Source: Kryptolebias marmoratus
Taxonomy: Eukaryota > Chordata > Actinopteri > Cyprinodontiformes > Rivulidae
Reading direction: 5' to 3'
NCBI RefSeq assembly: GCF_001649575.2
Contig: NC_051433.1
Span: forward strand, 15,590,925 to 15,654,924
Length of the DNA: 64,000 nucleotides
Shown in pieces: positions 26,901 to 37,714 of the stretch. Both the position numbers and the translations under genes were made by a program. The notes under the pieces are model-generated. The model made no database searches. It had not been told where the DNA came from and was given only the letters and a program-made list of their open reading frames with translations. The number at the start of each line of letters is the position of its first letter. Within the stretch, counting starts at the first letter, position 1.

Positions 26901-29900
26901 CAGAGGTGCAGAGCAGCCGAGAAGTGCCCGCAGGCCACAGAGATTTCTGCGGAGAATCAGAGACTCTGTAACGTCAGCTTTCTTTCTCGTATATAAAAAA
27001 AAAAGTCTTACTTTGCTCAGTTTGCACCACATCGAGGAATTTCTGCAAAAGAGATAATAAGAAAAAAAAACCTGTCAAAGCTGAGTCCATCCTGAGTGTG
27101 TCAGAGAAGACAGACAGGAGGAGAAATAAAGAGGCCTGACACACCTCCGCTGCAGTCCTGGTGGATCCGGTCAGCAGGAGGTTCTGATCCCGTTCAGTCT
27201 GAAAGAACTCGTCCACGTCCTGCAGACAAATCCATCACAGCTTTAACAGGCCACAGTCCCTGACATCCAGGGTTAATTCTGCCGGCGTGAGGCCCAGCTG
27301 TGTACCTTATGGCCTTCTTTCCTCATCTCCTCCATGGCTTGACTCAGTCGATTGAAAATGTTTTTCTTGATTTTCTGCCTGCCTGGAGGCTGCACACACA
27401 AATCAGGTTTTTATGTCGAATTATTTCATGATAAACGCTGTTTACTGTCATAGTGTCACGTGTGGGAGCTCACTCACACACAGACGCTCCTTCTTGTTGG
27501 AGGACATGTTTGTCTCACATTAGCAAAACAAAAGAACTTAATAAAAGCTGTTTATACAAGGTGTAAATCATCCGAACAGGAAGTTTATCTTGCTTCTTTT
27601 TGTGACTGAGGCAAACTCTGTCTTAAACTCAGTGTAGAGGCAGGACGCCTGAGTTCATCAGGGTTGGATTTCAGATTTCTTCTCTTTATCTTCCAGTTCC
27701 ACGTTTGCTTTGTGTTTTGTTTTCTGAGTTTAGAGTTCAGATTCTTGTAACATCCTGTAGGTGTCCTCAGCTGTCCTTGTTCACATCACCTGATGTTGCT
27801 CGCTTCCTGTCCTGCTCCTTGTCATGCTCTGTTTTGTCCTCTGGACTTCCTGCACTTTTGTTCAGTTATTAAAGTTCTTTCCTGGATCCTGAACCTGCCT
27901 TCGGCTTTTGGCTCATTTCCACAATCCCTCTGACACACTCTTACTCGCATGTACTGCAAAGAACATTTTCATTGCTGGAAGGCGACGGCAGAGATATTCC
28001 TCGAAGGAATGCATATCGCCCGACACCTTTTGTGCCACAGTTTTAAACTAAGATCCTCTTATGTTGAAGCCATTTGGATCAAACCTTGTAAAAGACTCTT
28101 AGAGTATGTGTTGTGAATGACTCTCAGCTACTACCACACCAAATTTCAGCTCAATACTTGTACAAGTTTAAAGGATTGGAGCCACTATTGTGTTTTCTAA
28201 GATCACTTGGCTGTGGTGGCTATTATTAATCAGGTTGACTCCAAAGGTTAATCAGCTGTAGACTTACATCCAGTGATTACTTTCTGTGACTATTATTAAA
28301 ATTTGTCCAGTGGCTCATGAGATATTTTGCTAACAGATGGGCAAAGATGTCATCGCCTGCGTTTACCTGGCGGCGGGCGATAATAAAAATAGGTCAAGTG
28401 AAAATCTTTCTTTTTTTTTCAGCTCCCACCTTTTTTTAAAGAGTTGTATTTGAATGGTCCCATGATTGCCTCTCCTCTGAAATCCTGCTGGTTAAAGTTT
28501 AACCTTTTATTGTGAGCCTTTCTCGTGAAAACGGATCCCATTAAACTCTGTAACTTAAGTTGTTTTATGTTGCTGCAGACCGCTGAGGCTGAAACGGGGA
28601 GGAAACCCGAGGAAACTTACATCCGCACTTGTCAGGAAGAGCTCCACAGCTTGATTTTTGCTGAGGACGCTGTGAGCAGAAACCTGCCGGAGGAAAGTCT
28701 CCAGAGCTCTGCAGTACAGCTGCCAGTCTTCTAGACCCAGGAAACCTGCAGAGGAAATGCCAACTTTTAACACACAAGTAACTCGTAAACACTCCCCGGC
28801 TCAGTTCAGTTTTTAAAGAACTGTTTAGTGCTGGTGGTGTGTGTGTGTGTGTGGGGGGGGGGGGGGTCGTCACTCACCCAGCTGCTTCATAACCTTGGCA
28901 GATGCATTCACCTGAGGCCTCCCAGGAAGAGGGGGAAACTTAAAAACAAGAGACGGAGAGCATCTCACTTCACTGCACACCACACCATGAAAGAAATGCC
29001 ATTTTCAAATACACTCCAACACAAAAGATACCTACACACACACACACTGCTATAGCAGAAACAGTGTTGCAGATCATAAAAATCAGCAACAAAACGAAAG
29101 CATCCTGGAGAGGTCAACTCATTTTCTACAGCACTGAGGCTGCCTTAAGAACCAGAAGCCCCTTCCTGATCCCAAAGAAGAAAAGGATGGAAGAAAAGGA
29201 GGGAAGTACATAAACAAATGAAAACATTAATACATGACTGTGCTAAGAAATGCAGCAAACATATTAAAATAATGTGGCTACTTGTTTGCTTTTAAAATTA
29301 GAGAATAACATCCCCTTTTTCCACGTTTTGTACACATATACCTTCTCCATTTAATTCACTTTCCCATATTTATATATATATATTTTAAACAAGATATATT
29401 GTATAAATGACCTAAATCCATCTTTTTTAAGACTGTGCCTTTTATGAAAAACACAAAACAGCTTTGCACAATCAATAAAACTTACATTTTGGAAACCATT
29501 CTACAGAAAAGATGAAGTATATATGTATTTTCAGCTTGTAAAGGTTTATTGAAGATAGCTTTGTTTTTGCTGTGGTGCGTTCAAGTGTTGGGCTGGTACA
29601 CTAACAATCCACGCTGCAACAACAGGGGACTTAAAATGTCCAACTTCTGATTGAAAAATGTATAAATGTAAACAAAGATGTTCGAGATGAGGTTCACCAA
29701 CCTTGATGCTACATTTTAAGTCATTCTCCAAAATAAATAACTTACTTAAATTAAGTAAGTACATAAGACAAAGTACTGGCCTTTGTGTACTTCATGTTTG
29801 TTTGTTTTTATTCATTCTTAGTTTTCTGAGATATTCTGGTAATGGTTTTCTCCTCAGAGGAAAGCAGGAGGGATTTCAGAACAAACCGGAGATTCCTCAA

Positions 29901-30677
29901 AAAACCTTGAGAGCAAACTGAGCCTCCGTCAGCAATAAAAGTTCCTTCTCCTTCGTGACGTGAGCGCGCACGCTCTCACATGAGTTGAGTTACAGCAGGC
30001 ATGTAAACAAAGATTAACACAAATAGGCCCCCATATTTCTCCGCAAAATCCACAAACAGTGTTATTATTGTCAGTAAATATTGCACCAGCTGTGTTTGCC
30101 AGGCAAATACCGGTGCTATTTGTATGTAAATACACTAATAAAGTGCTTACAATGACTCCCTGTATCCCAGGTACATCCTCCTGAGAGTACAGGTGCTGCT
30201 GCAGCCATTCGAAGTCATCATAGGTCCGGTCCACATGGTACTCTCCTGTCCCCGACAGCTGGAGTGGACCACAGAGCCAACAAGCCACCTCAGCAGTTAG
30301 TTTTTTGCATGATCAGCATGAACATATTATAAGGATTTGATCTTTGGAGCAAGTAAAATCGATTATTTCCGCACCTTTTGAGAAATAATTATAAAGGTAA
30401 GCGTGTCCCCGTCTTGCAGCGCCTCTGTAACTTTGATGGAGTCCCCTTGGACACTCAGAACTGAAGAGACGTCCTTCACCTCTTCCTGCCAGAAAAAAAC
30501 AGAACAGAAACAAAGAGAAGAAATAATGTGCGCAAAAACCAGCAGAGGATAAATTCATATTAATACACTGCAAAACAAAAACAAGAGAATTCCATTTAAA
30601 CCTGCTGTGCAGTCAGAATAAAAGTCTGTCACATGACACTTTCAAAAACTGCTCTTATCAGGCGGACTTACCATCAT
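23995..30677 (-). CDS. SNX5/6/32-class sorting nexin (PX-BAR), divergent
   Basis: Fifteen exons, in transcript order: 30672-30677, 30375-30485, 30151-30258, 28878-28938, 28621-28745, 27478-27513, 27306-27389, 27145-27219, 27012-27042, 26859-26946, 25425-25464, 25258-25347, 25080-25169, 24232-24297, 23995-24132. Joined, they keep frame for 382 aa, close to the roughly 405 aa of SNX5/6/32. Residues about 10-137 form a PX domain (DDFEWL, PPLPGRP); about 165-382 form a BAR-type coiled region (VDEFFQTERD, KEMLFRRTCKMVELE, VRFKQIRVHMLQKSLIQW). Family members act with SNX1/2 in retromer-linked endosomal tubules; that role is inferred here. The PX domain seems shorter than in SNX5/6/32. The tiny first exon (Met-Met only) and the 36-bp exon at 27478-27513 are the least certain. 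Similarity to SNX5/6/32 is clear, but exact orthology is not, so no symbol is given. Confidence 0.85.
24202..24217 (+). repeat. G16 homopolymer
   Basis: Sixteen consecutive G on the plus strand, in the snx intron after the exon at 24232-24297. In the transcript it is a C-tract beginning about 14 nt after the 5' splice site. Confidence 0.95.
24333..24975. mobile_element. Common teleost interspersed repeat in snx intron
   Basis: Contains phrases I recognise from a very abundant fish repeat: TCAATTCAATTCAGTTTATT, AGTGGAAAGGAAAAACTCCC, TTTTAACAGGAAGAAACCTC, CAGCAGAACCAGAACTAGGT and AGGACAAGCGGCC. It lacks coding capacity and is probably a LINE 3' fragment or derived element; the family was not determined. 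Confidence 0.75.
25970..26440. mobile_element. Second interspersed-repeat relic in snx intron
   Basis: The intron between exons 26859-26946 and 25425-25464 carries diverged repeat-like phrases (GCAATATGTGGTCGCAGTGT, CACAGGAAGCTGGTGCAAGG, ATCACAGTAATCAAGTCGGT) of the kind that accompany the repeat at 24333-24975. Old and non-coding; family uncertain. Confidence 0.5.
27950..28385 (-). repeat. Dispersed repeat family R1, copy F in snx intron
   Basis: On the minus strand it begins CGCCCGCCGCCAGGTAAACG, then GTTAGCAAAATATCTCATGA, ATCAGCTGTAGACTTACATC in plus orientation, GGTGTGGTAGTAGCTGAGAG, and ends GCGATATGCATTCCTTCGAG. The fullest copy seen, about 435 bp. It lies inside the intron between snx exons 28621-28745 and 27478-27513, in the same direction as the gene. 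Confidence 0.8.
28837..28866 (+). repeat. (GT)n followed by G14 run
   Basis: A GT dinucleotide repeat (28837-28852) merges into fourteen G (28853-28866). It is intronic, starting about 11 nt past the 5' splice site of snx exon 28878-28938 on the transcribed strand, where it reads as C-tract then CA repeat. Confidence 0.95.
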
Positions 30678-31179
30678 TGTGCTGCTCACAAACGAATGTT
30701 TCAAGTCTGACTTTTCCTTTCTGCTTTTAGGAAAACCACTTTGGTCTTCTTTTATCCCAATAAAAGCGCAAAACTTGGAGAGGATCTTTGTTTTGTTGGT
30801 TTTATTCTTTTGGCTTCGGTCCGCTCAAGCTTCAAGCTGCTGAGAAGGCACGGGATATCCTCTGGGTCAAAGTGCACAATAGTCCTGAGAGACATGAGAC
30901 GAGTAAAACTGTGCCCAACCCAAAGTGCTGGCACAGGGAAACAGACGAGATGAGTAAATGGTCTGCTGGCCCGTTAACTGTGGAGCTTCGGACACACCCA
31001 CACAGGAAAAGTGCCGTAACGGTCCGCTCACTTATCAAGCTGTCAGCTCTGCAACATTCTAACCACTGCATTCACAAGATATCTAGTAAAGAACAAACTC
31101 AGAGGAACACAAGTTTACCAAAGTTACACCACAGTGACTTTTTAAACATAGACTACAACATCTAGTTTGGTTAAAAAGG

Positions 31180-31185
31180 TTTATT
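31180..31185 (-). terminator. Candidate polyadenylation signal of dnajb9-like gene
   Basis: AATAAA on the minus strand only 23 nt after the stop codon (31208-31210). If used, the 3' UTR would be about 40-50 nt, which is very short. Confidence 0.5.
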
Positions 31186-31207
31186 ATCAGCTTAACCATA
31201 AACCATA

Positions 31208-31935
31208 CTAGTAGTAGTGCTCCTCCTCGGTTTCATCTATATCTGTAAAATAAAAGCTGACGTTTGGGTCTTCGAAACTGTAACGTTCATAAGGAGCATT
31301 CTCCTCCTCTTCCTCCTTCTGAAGAAAGCTCCAGTGGAAGTGTGACTCGTCAACGAAAAAGCTCTCGTCGAAGCCGTGGAAGGAGTCTGAGAAGCTGAAC
31401 TGGAAGCTTGTCTGTGGCTCGGCTTCGGGCTCAAAAGAGCCCTCGGACTCTAGGTAAGCGTCGTGGCCCACAAGGTCATACAGCCTCCTTTTCTTCTTGT
31501 TCGAAAGCACCGAGTAGGCTGGTGAAAAAGAAAATAAGAACAGGGACAAATAAATAAACAGCAAAAACATCACTGAAGAGGTCATTAATAGGAGGCAAGA
31601 TGCTGACAATAATAAGCTGTTGTGCAAGTATGAAGCAGTTCATTTTGCTCATGTAAATTACACCTGCAAGTCCAAAAACAAAACCTTTTTAATCAATGTT
31701 TACCTTCAGCAATCTCCCTGAAAGTCTTCTCTGCATGTGTGCCCTTGTTCTTATCGGGGTGGTACTTCACTGCCAGCCTGCGGAAAGACTTTTTAATCTG
31801 GCTGTCTGTGGCTGTTGCTTCAACATGGAGAGTTTCATAGTAGTTTTTAACAATCTCTGGGGCTGAGGAGGGATGGACTTCTGTTGTGAGGCAGAGCAGC
31901 AGGACCACGCAGGCTTGCATCCGGTGGAAACCCAT
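31208..31935 (-). CDS. dnajb9: DNAJB9-like ER J-domain co-chaperone (ERdj4)
   Basis: Two coding exons, 31704-31935 and 31208-31518, joined G|CC in frame for 180 aa (human DNAJB9 is 223 aa). A hydrophobic N-terminus (ACVVLLLCLTTEV, residues 8-20) fits a signal peptide or anchor. A J domain follows (about 31-96) with the catalytic HPD at 59-61 (KYHPDKNKG) and the J-domain end EIAEAYSVLSNKKKRRLYD. The C-terminal part is F/S-rich (FQFSFSDSFHGFDESFF), then acidic, ending EEEHYY. ERdj4 binds BiP and unfolded ER proteins and restrains IRE1; that role is assumed from family membership. A 5' UTR exon probably ends at 32094 with a GTGAGT donor, spliced to 31944. The start could be Met1 or Met6. The C-terminal region is diverged, so a DNAJB9 paralogue is possible. 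Confidence 0.82.
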
Positions 31936-32093
31936 GTTGAGCGCCTGAAAACACAAAGGAGAACTCGGACAATGTTTATCTCGAAGCTAACAGCTGTTGC
32001 TTTCTGACAGCTCATTTTCATATTCAAACAAAGCTACGCTTCAGCAGAGCCGTGTTTTGTTTTTCTTTCTTTTCTCGCTCTGTTTCAACTCAC

Positions 32094-32495
32094 CGAAGTA
32101 CGAAAGTTGCTTTAAAGTGCAAATAAAGTGTCGGAGACTTCGCCCGCAGTCGCTGCTTGAATCTATAAATGCGACTTTTTTTTTAATCCAATGTGAATTA
32201 TTTCCTTGTTAAGAACGAGCACGGTGCAGGAAGCTTTCAATTCAGTTTCCTGATCCACCGCTAGGAGGCGGAAAACAGCGGTTTGAAAAAACAGAAGAAG
32301 AAGAAAAAGAAGACAGGGGTTCTTCTTCGTTGGTGCAAAAAGATGGTAAACATCACCAGGGCCCTGAGGTGTTCCCGAAAATAACACAAGCCTCCTGTTG
32401 TTAGCGATTTTTTTATTTTTATTTTGTAGTTATTTCAGATAACCTGAGAAAAGGACTGTTCGTCTGTGAGGAGCTCAGCCTTTTCTGGTTTCTGG
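32094..32495. promoter_or_regulatory. Compact divergent promoter between dnajb9-like and zc3h10
   Basis: The putative non-coding first exon of dnajb9 (minus, donor at 32093/32094) and that of zc3h10 (plus, TTTCTG|GTAAGA donor at 32494/32495) are only about 300-400 bp apart. A minus-strand TATA-like TTTATAGAT lies at 32161-32169, and CCAAT at 32189-32193 on the plus strand. No perfect ER-stress element (CCAAT-N9-CCACG) was found. Confidence 0.55.
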
Positions 32496-33588
32496 TAAGA
32501 TTGAACGAGAGTTATTTTTATTTTTCTGCCAGGTCAGACGACGTTTGTTAGCGATTAGCTCTGCGAGCGAGACAGGCAGTCGCACCACTCTGCTGATTTT
32601 TAATAGTTTGTCAAATATTTACCGACGTAAAAACTCAAAAACCTGATCTAATTATTTTTTTTATATTTCTCCAAAGCATTCAAATTCGCCCATCTTCCAT
32701 TGTTAATAACAGCGGTGCTACTTGTTAAGAGGTTTTGTCACGACACGTGTGTTCAGTTCTAGCCTTATCTTGTCCAGTGTATTTTTCGTTTCTTTTTTTT
32801 TACTTCAGCATTTATTACGATTGTCTTCTGAAGCTCTTATTAATAATTAAAGATTCCTTACTTGTGCGAACTCCTTTAAAGTTTATAATCGATCCCAAAT
32901 GCTGCAGCAGCTGGAGTATTGACAGATAAGACGGATCATGTTTAGCCAGTTGTCTCCCTTCTGGCTTCCTGTAAAATCTGTGAGAAAGTTTTAAGATGTT
33001 TATTATCACTTATGAACTCATTAATGTCACCCCATCTTATCTTAAAGTTATATTTGTGCTAAATAACAGCTCAAAGACTCTTTGCTGTCATAGAGCAGGC
33101 CTGATAAGTACTCCAGGTCCAGAATTGAAGACAGAGTTTTGTTTTGTTGTTGAATTTTTTGTTTGTTTTTAGTCTTAAAAGCGAAACTTAAAACTTCCCC
33201 TTCTGAAGGAAGTCAGTAATCATTCTAACACCTAATTTTGAATATTCTTTTATATGTTTATAATTTCTAAATCTATTAGATTTTATTGCAAATGATTATT
33301 TTTTGCCAGTGAGTGTTATTCTTTTAATCTCTTGGTTTTATTGTTGTGTCCCTCTAAAGTTTGACTTTTGTGAAGGACTTTGAAATCTATCAGTACTTGA
33401 AAAGTTCTGTTTAAATACAGATTATTTTAACGTGTATGGTTTTTACATTCTTGTCTTGCAGATCTGTGGTCGGTACATTGTGTTACTTCAAGGAAAACAA
33501 ACACAAAAAAAGCAATCCATGGCATCCTGATCTGTGTATGTGCACATACACATGAGTGCTGATTTCTCTCTGAGCTGGGCCCAGCGCC

Positions 33589-36435
33589 ATGCCTGACCGG
33601 GACAGTTCCTACCTGTCAGGTGGTGGCGGTGGGAGTGGTGGCAGTCTGGGCGAGGAAGGAGGACCCGGGTCTGGTTTGACAGGGAGTTCAGCTGACGGCC
33701 GTGGAGGTTCTGGCGGAGGTGTTGGTGGAAACGTCTATGGCTCAGGGGGCATGGGTGGAGCAGGGACACCCGGACACAGTAATGGATTTGGGAACAGCAG
33801 CGGTGGGGGGCAAAGTATGGGACTGGCGTTGGACGGCGTCTGCAGGGACTTCATACGCAACGTCTGCAAGAGAGGGAAGCGCTGCCGCTTCAGGCACCCG
33901 GACTTCAATGAGGTACCAGACTTAGGAGTGCAAAAGAATGAGTTTATCTTCTGCCATGACTATCAGAATAAGGAGTGTATGCGCTCCAACTGCCGCTTTG
34001 TCCATGGATCCAAAGAGGATGAGGACTATTACAAGAAAACAGGAGAGCTGCCCCCCAGACTGAGAGGAAAAGTCGCAGCACGACTTGGCCTCTCCCCAAT
34101 GGATCTTCCTCTCAGCCGTGGGGAGGTTCCCATCTGCAGAGACTTCCTGAAGGGAGAGTGCCTGAGAGGCAATAAATGTAAGTTTCGCCACGTCAAAAAA
34201 GACTATGAGTATGAATCTTCGAGGGCTGGAGTGGTTGGTGTCGTGGGACAGGGTGCCAGTGGAATAGTGAATGCTGGGGGAGGTATAGGTGGAGGGGGAG
34301 GGGCTTACGGAGGGATGCAAGGACTTGTGGGAGGTGGAGGCAATATAATGGGGACAGGCTGCACCAGCCTGGGTGGGTGCAGAGATCCAGTTATGTCAGG
34401 GGTCGGGGGGATTGGTGTAGGTGGAATGAGCGGATGTCTGTCCATCGGGTCGTCAGGACAACGGCGGTATGACAGGAGCACGTACTCCATGTACGACCCC
34501 CTGCTCGAGAGCGGGCTGTTTGACGCCGGTTCCCTGGAGGCTTCTATGGACCACACAGCTCTCCAGCTGAAGAGGCGGCGATTGGAGGGCCTTCGCTTCA
34601 CAGATGGGAGCGGAGGTGGGCACTACGAGTTTGGGGTTCAAGCTACCCTCCCACCTCGGCCTTTGGAGTACAGATTCCTCGAAGAAGAGAATTCCTTGCT
34701 GAGGAAGAGAGTGGAAGAGTTGAAGAAGCAGGTTAGAAAAAGAACTACCGCATGACTGAATGTTGAACAGATTAAAAACATTTCCATATAGTCGACTACA
34801 AAGGCCTGATCTAATGTCTTAAAGTTTTTTTTTTTCCTCTTGTTTTAAACTTAAACCTTTTTAGATTACTAACAAAGCTGTAAAAAATGTGATTAATACA
34901 CTGCACACTTACACAATTAGACAGATCGGATTATTTTAAGACAAAATAAACTAGCAATGTTGAGTCCAAACATCTGTCTTTTTTTAGACCAAAAGTTAGA
35001 AATTTTTTTTTTTTTTTTTGTTAGAAATAATTTCTTTTGTATCCAATAATAGGATTGGATGTTGTGTAAAATGTAATTTCACTTTAGCATGCAATATTTT
35101 AAAAACTATATTAGTCTTATATTAAATGAAAACTGTATAACTTTCTTTTACAGAGGCAGGTTTATTTGGTGTTTTATCAGATTAGCTCAGAAAAATAGAT
35201 ATTTTAAATTCGATTTTTATTGGAATAATTTCCTACTTTGCCTTTGGCAGTTTTAGGAGTTTGAGCCCAGATAACTGCAGCACATCTGGAAGTTATTGAG
35301 ATTGTTTATTACTATTTAAGAATTTATTTTTAGATTTTCAAATTCAGTGATGACCTGTGCCTCTAACAGTCTTTCACTGAAAAACTCACATTTACTTCTG
35401 AAAAACGTAACCTTCGAGTTCATCTGAATCATCAGAAAACATGTATTTAGATCTTTCCCCCTGTTGATTTTTACCGTAAAAGTTGAAAACAAAAACTACA
35501 AATACAGTCAGAGAGCTGCATTTGATGCAGATCGTTTGTTTTATACAGGTTAACAGAGCGGAGAAATCAAATTTCAGCATTTTTAAGTTGAGTGTTGAAA
35601 TTTGGGAATGGGTAACAACAACAAAAATCAGTGCCAAAGTTAATGCAATGTAGGATAATGTTTGCTACTTGTTGAGATTCTTTTAAAACATAATATTCTG
35701 TCCAAAATGGTGCATATTCTAGAGTTTCAGAGGAATATCTTTCTTTTGATGGGATCATTGTTTAGCAGGAGTGGCACTAAAGTGGACAGTCTGTAACAGC
35801 ACAAGATAAATTTATCTTGCAGTATCTAGTTTATACTTGATAATGTTTCATGTGTCAATATGTGGATGTTTTTGCACTGATCTCATCATTTTTCTACGCC
35901 TTGTTTATTTTCTCTTTCTTAGGTTTCCAATCTCATCGCCACTAATGAGGTTCTCCTGGAACAGAACGCCCAGTTCCGGAGCCAGGCCAAGGTGATGACG
36001 CTGTCCTCCACTCCTGCTCCCACTGAGCAGAATCTGGCGCCCCCTGTGGGCTCAGTCAGCTCCTACAACCACAGCATCGCTCAGACGCACACTACCCTCA
36101 GCAGCGCTGGGCTGCAGCCTCGGCCCGTCACTCAGCAAGACCTGGTGGCTCCCACCGGTGCCCCCGCTGCGCCGCCGACTAACGCAGCCCCACCCACCGC
36201 GCCCCCGCCGCACCTCAACCCTGAGATCACCCCCCTGTCGGCTGCCCTGGCACAGACCATCGCTCAAGGAATGGCACCGCCTGTTTCTATGGCACAGGTG
36301 GCGGCGTCTGTGGCGCCAGTGGCCGTGTCCATGACTCAGCCTCTGCCTGGCATCACCATGAGTCACGCCACCACCCCGATGGTGTCGTACCCCATTGCCA
36401 GTCAAAGCATGAGGATCACGACCCTGCCTCACTGA
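33589..36435 (+). CDS. zc3h10: Zinc finger CCCH-type containing 10
   Basis: Two coding exons, 33589-34731 and 35923-36435, joined in phase 0 for 551 aa (human 434). A Gly/Ser-rich N-terminus (residues 8-75) precedes three CCCH fingers: C85-H103 (C-x7-C-x5-C-x3-H), C122-H139 (C-x7-C-x4-C-x3-H) and C183-H201 (C-x7-C-x5-C-x3-H). A second Gly-rich segment follows, then a leucine-zipper-like coiled coil spanning the exon junction (EEENSLLRKRVEELKKQ then VSNLIATNEVLLEQNAQ, about 359-400), and a Pro/Ala/Thr-rich tail ending RITTLPH. The family binds RNA; mammalian ZC3H10 has been linked to microRNA processing and mitochondrial regulation. A 5' UTR intron (32495-33461) is likely. The ATG at 33589 opens the only long frame and has GCC just before it. 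The 1.2-kb intron holds nothing recognisable. Confidence 0.95.
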
Positions 36436-36786
36436 ATAGTTTGACAGTTTTACCATAAAAGACTTCTTTTTATGTTCAACTGAACAGTGATGTGGACACT
36501 TTTTTTCTTTCTCTTTCTTCTTGTCTGTCCCTAAATCACACTGTTGTGTCTTGTGGCACCATTCCAGATGTTAGTCTCCCGAACGCTAACAGTGGCAAAG
36601 ATCTGTGGCTATCGGTGGGATCGTTTCACCCCAGAATGTCAACAAACTCAGTGCGTGACGTTTCCCACAGTGTTCCAAAAAACTATTAAGCAGGACTGCC
36701 TTGTGTCCATGTTTGGGCACAAGAAAAAACATTGAAAGCAGCTTGTGTTTATATTTTTGTTGTAAATTAATATTGGTACTTTTAAC

Positions 36787-36792
36787 ATTAAA
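36787..36792 (+). terminator. Possible zc3h10 polyadenylation signal
   Basis: ATTAAA runs into a genomic A-tract about 350 nt after the stop. Other hexamers occur further down (AATAAA near 37471), so the true 3' end is unsettled. Confidence 0.3.
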
Positions 36793-36799
36793 AAAAAAA

Positions 36800-37700
36800 A
36801 AAGTTGTAGCAAGCACTGGACAGTGACTTGTGCGTTATCTGTCACTGTGTGTACAGCAGCATTTTCATATTCACAATTTAACTCTTCCAGCTGATAATAC
36901 AGTAGATGGGGATCTGCAGGCAAACATCGTGTCAAATGTTTCTTACATCCTGTTGATCCAGTTGTTTGGGAGGAGTCATGTTGTGTAAATGTTAATATGT
37001 TTCTTCAGGAGCATTAGATCCACCCTGTTTTTTTAAACAACCCTAACACTGAGCACAGCATGCTGTTTTTAGCACATTAACAAGAAATTCTGGGTCTTAT
37101 CATGAGGACTAAATTAAAAATGATTGTAGTTTTTGACATTTGTGGCACTTGTGGCGGGAGCTTTAAAAGGTTAGGATGCAAATTTTAGCTGAACGGTTTT
37201 GAAAGTTTTTTTTTAAAACAATTATATAAACATGACATGAATACTTAAACATGTTGGGGAAACAAAACAATTAAAATCCGTGCAGAGTTGAAACCACAGA
37301 CACTAATGGGTCTCAGAATGAGGTGTTGTGCTTGATTTGTGGTTGACTTAAATAGAAATGTTCAGTTGGCTGTCTTTAAATATGCCTGAAAGGCAGAAAG
37401 TATTACTGGGTTGACTATAAAACTGGATACCTTCAAAACAGGTAAGCATACATTCAAATTATCTATTTGCCAATAAACAATAGGGTTTCTGTTATGCTAC
37501 AGTAATTACGGTACTAACTCCAACATGAACAATGACGCAGCAGCAAAAAAAAAAAATCAGAGAATGTTTCTTTTTTCTTTTTTTCTCGGTGGGCGTGTTT
37601 TCATCCAGCTAACGGGACTGGGTGAGGCACAGAAGTTGGTACTTTTTCCACAGAGCCGTACTACTTCAGTCCAAACTGCGCCAAATTCAGCGACTCTTAA
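36800..37700. other. zc3h10 to esyt1 intergenic or 3' UTR
   Basis: AT-rich DNA with no exon-like segment. It either extends the zc3h10 3' UTR (possible AATAAA near 37471) or is a short spacer before the esyt1 CpG island. Confidence 0.5.
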
Positions 37701-37714
37701 GCTGTGGTTTTAAC

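Noticed and set aside
30788..31165. 125-codon plus-strand frame, with minus-strand frames opposite, between dnajb9-like and snx genes
   Set aside because: The minus-strand fragment (FDPEDIPCLLSSLKL) looks faintly protein-like, but no start, splice partner or homolog could be identified. The interval probably holds the snx promoter.
32160..32400. Search for an ER-stress element (CCAAT-N9-CCACG) upstream of dnajb9-like
   Set aside because: CCAAT at 32189 is not followed by CCACG at the right spacing; no ER-stress element claimed.
33922..34320. Antisense frame in the zc3h10 exon
   Set aside because: Shadow of the zinc-finger coding sequence on the opposite strand.
36038..36060. CTCF-like GCGCCCCCTGTGGG in zc3h10 exon 2
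   Set aside because: One base is missing relative to the core consensus, and it is explained by coding sequence.
36052..36456. 134-codon antisense frame in zc3h10 exon 2
   Set aside because: Shadow of the GC-rich Pro/Ala-rich coding exon.
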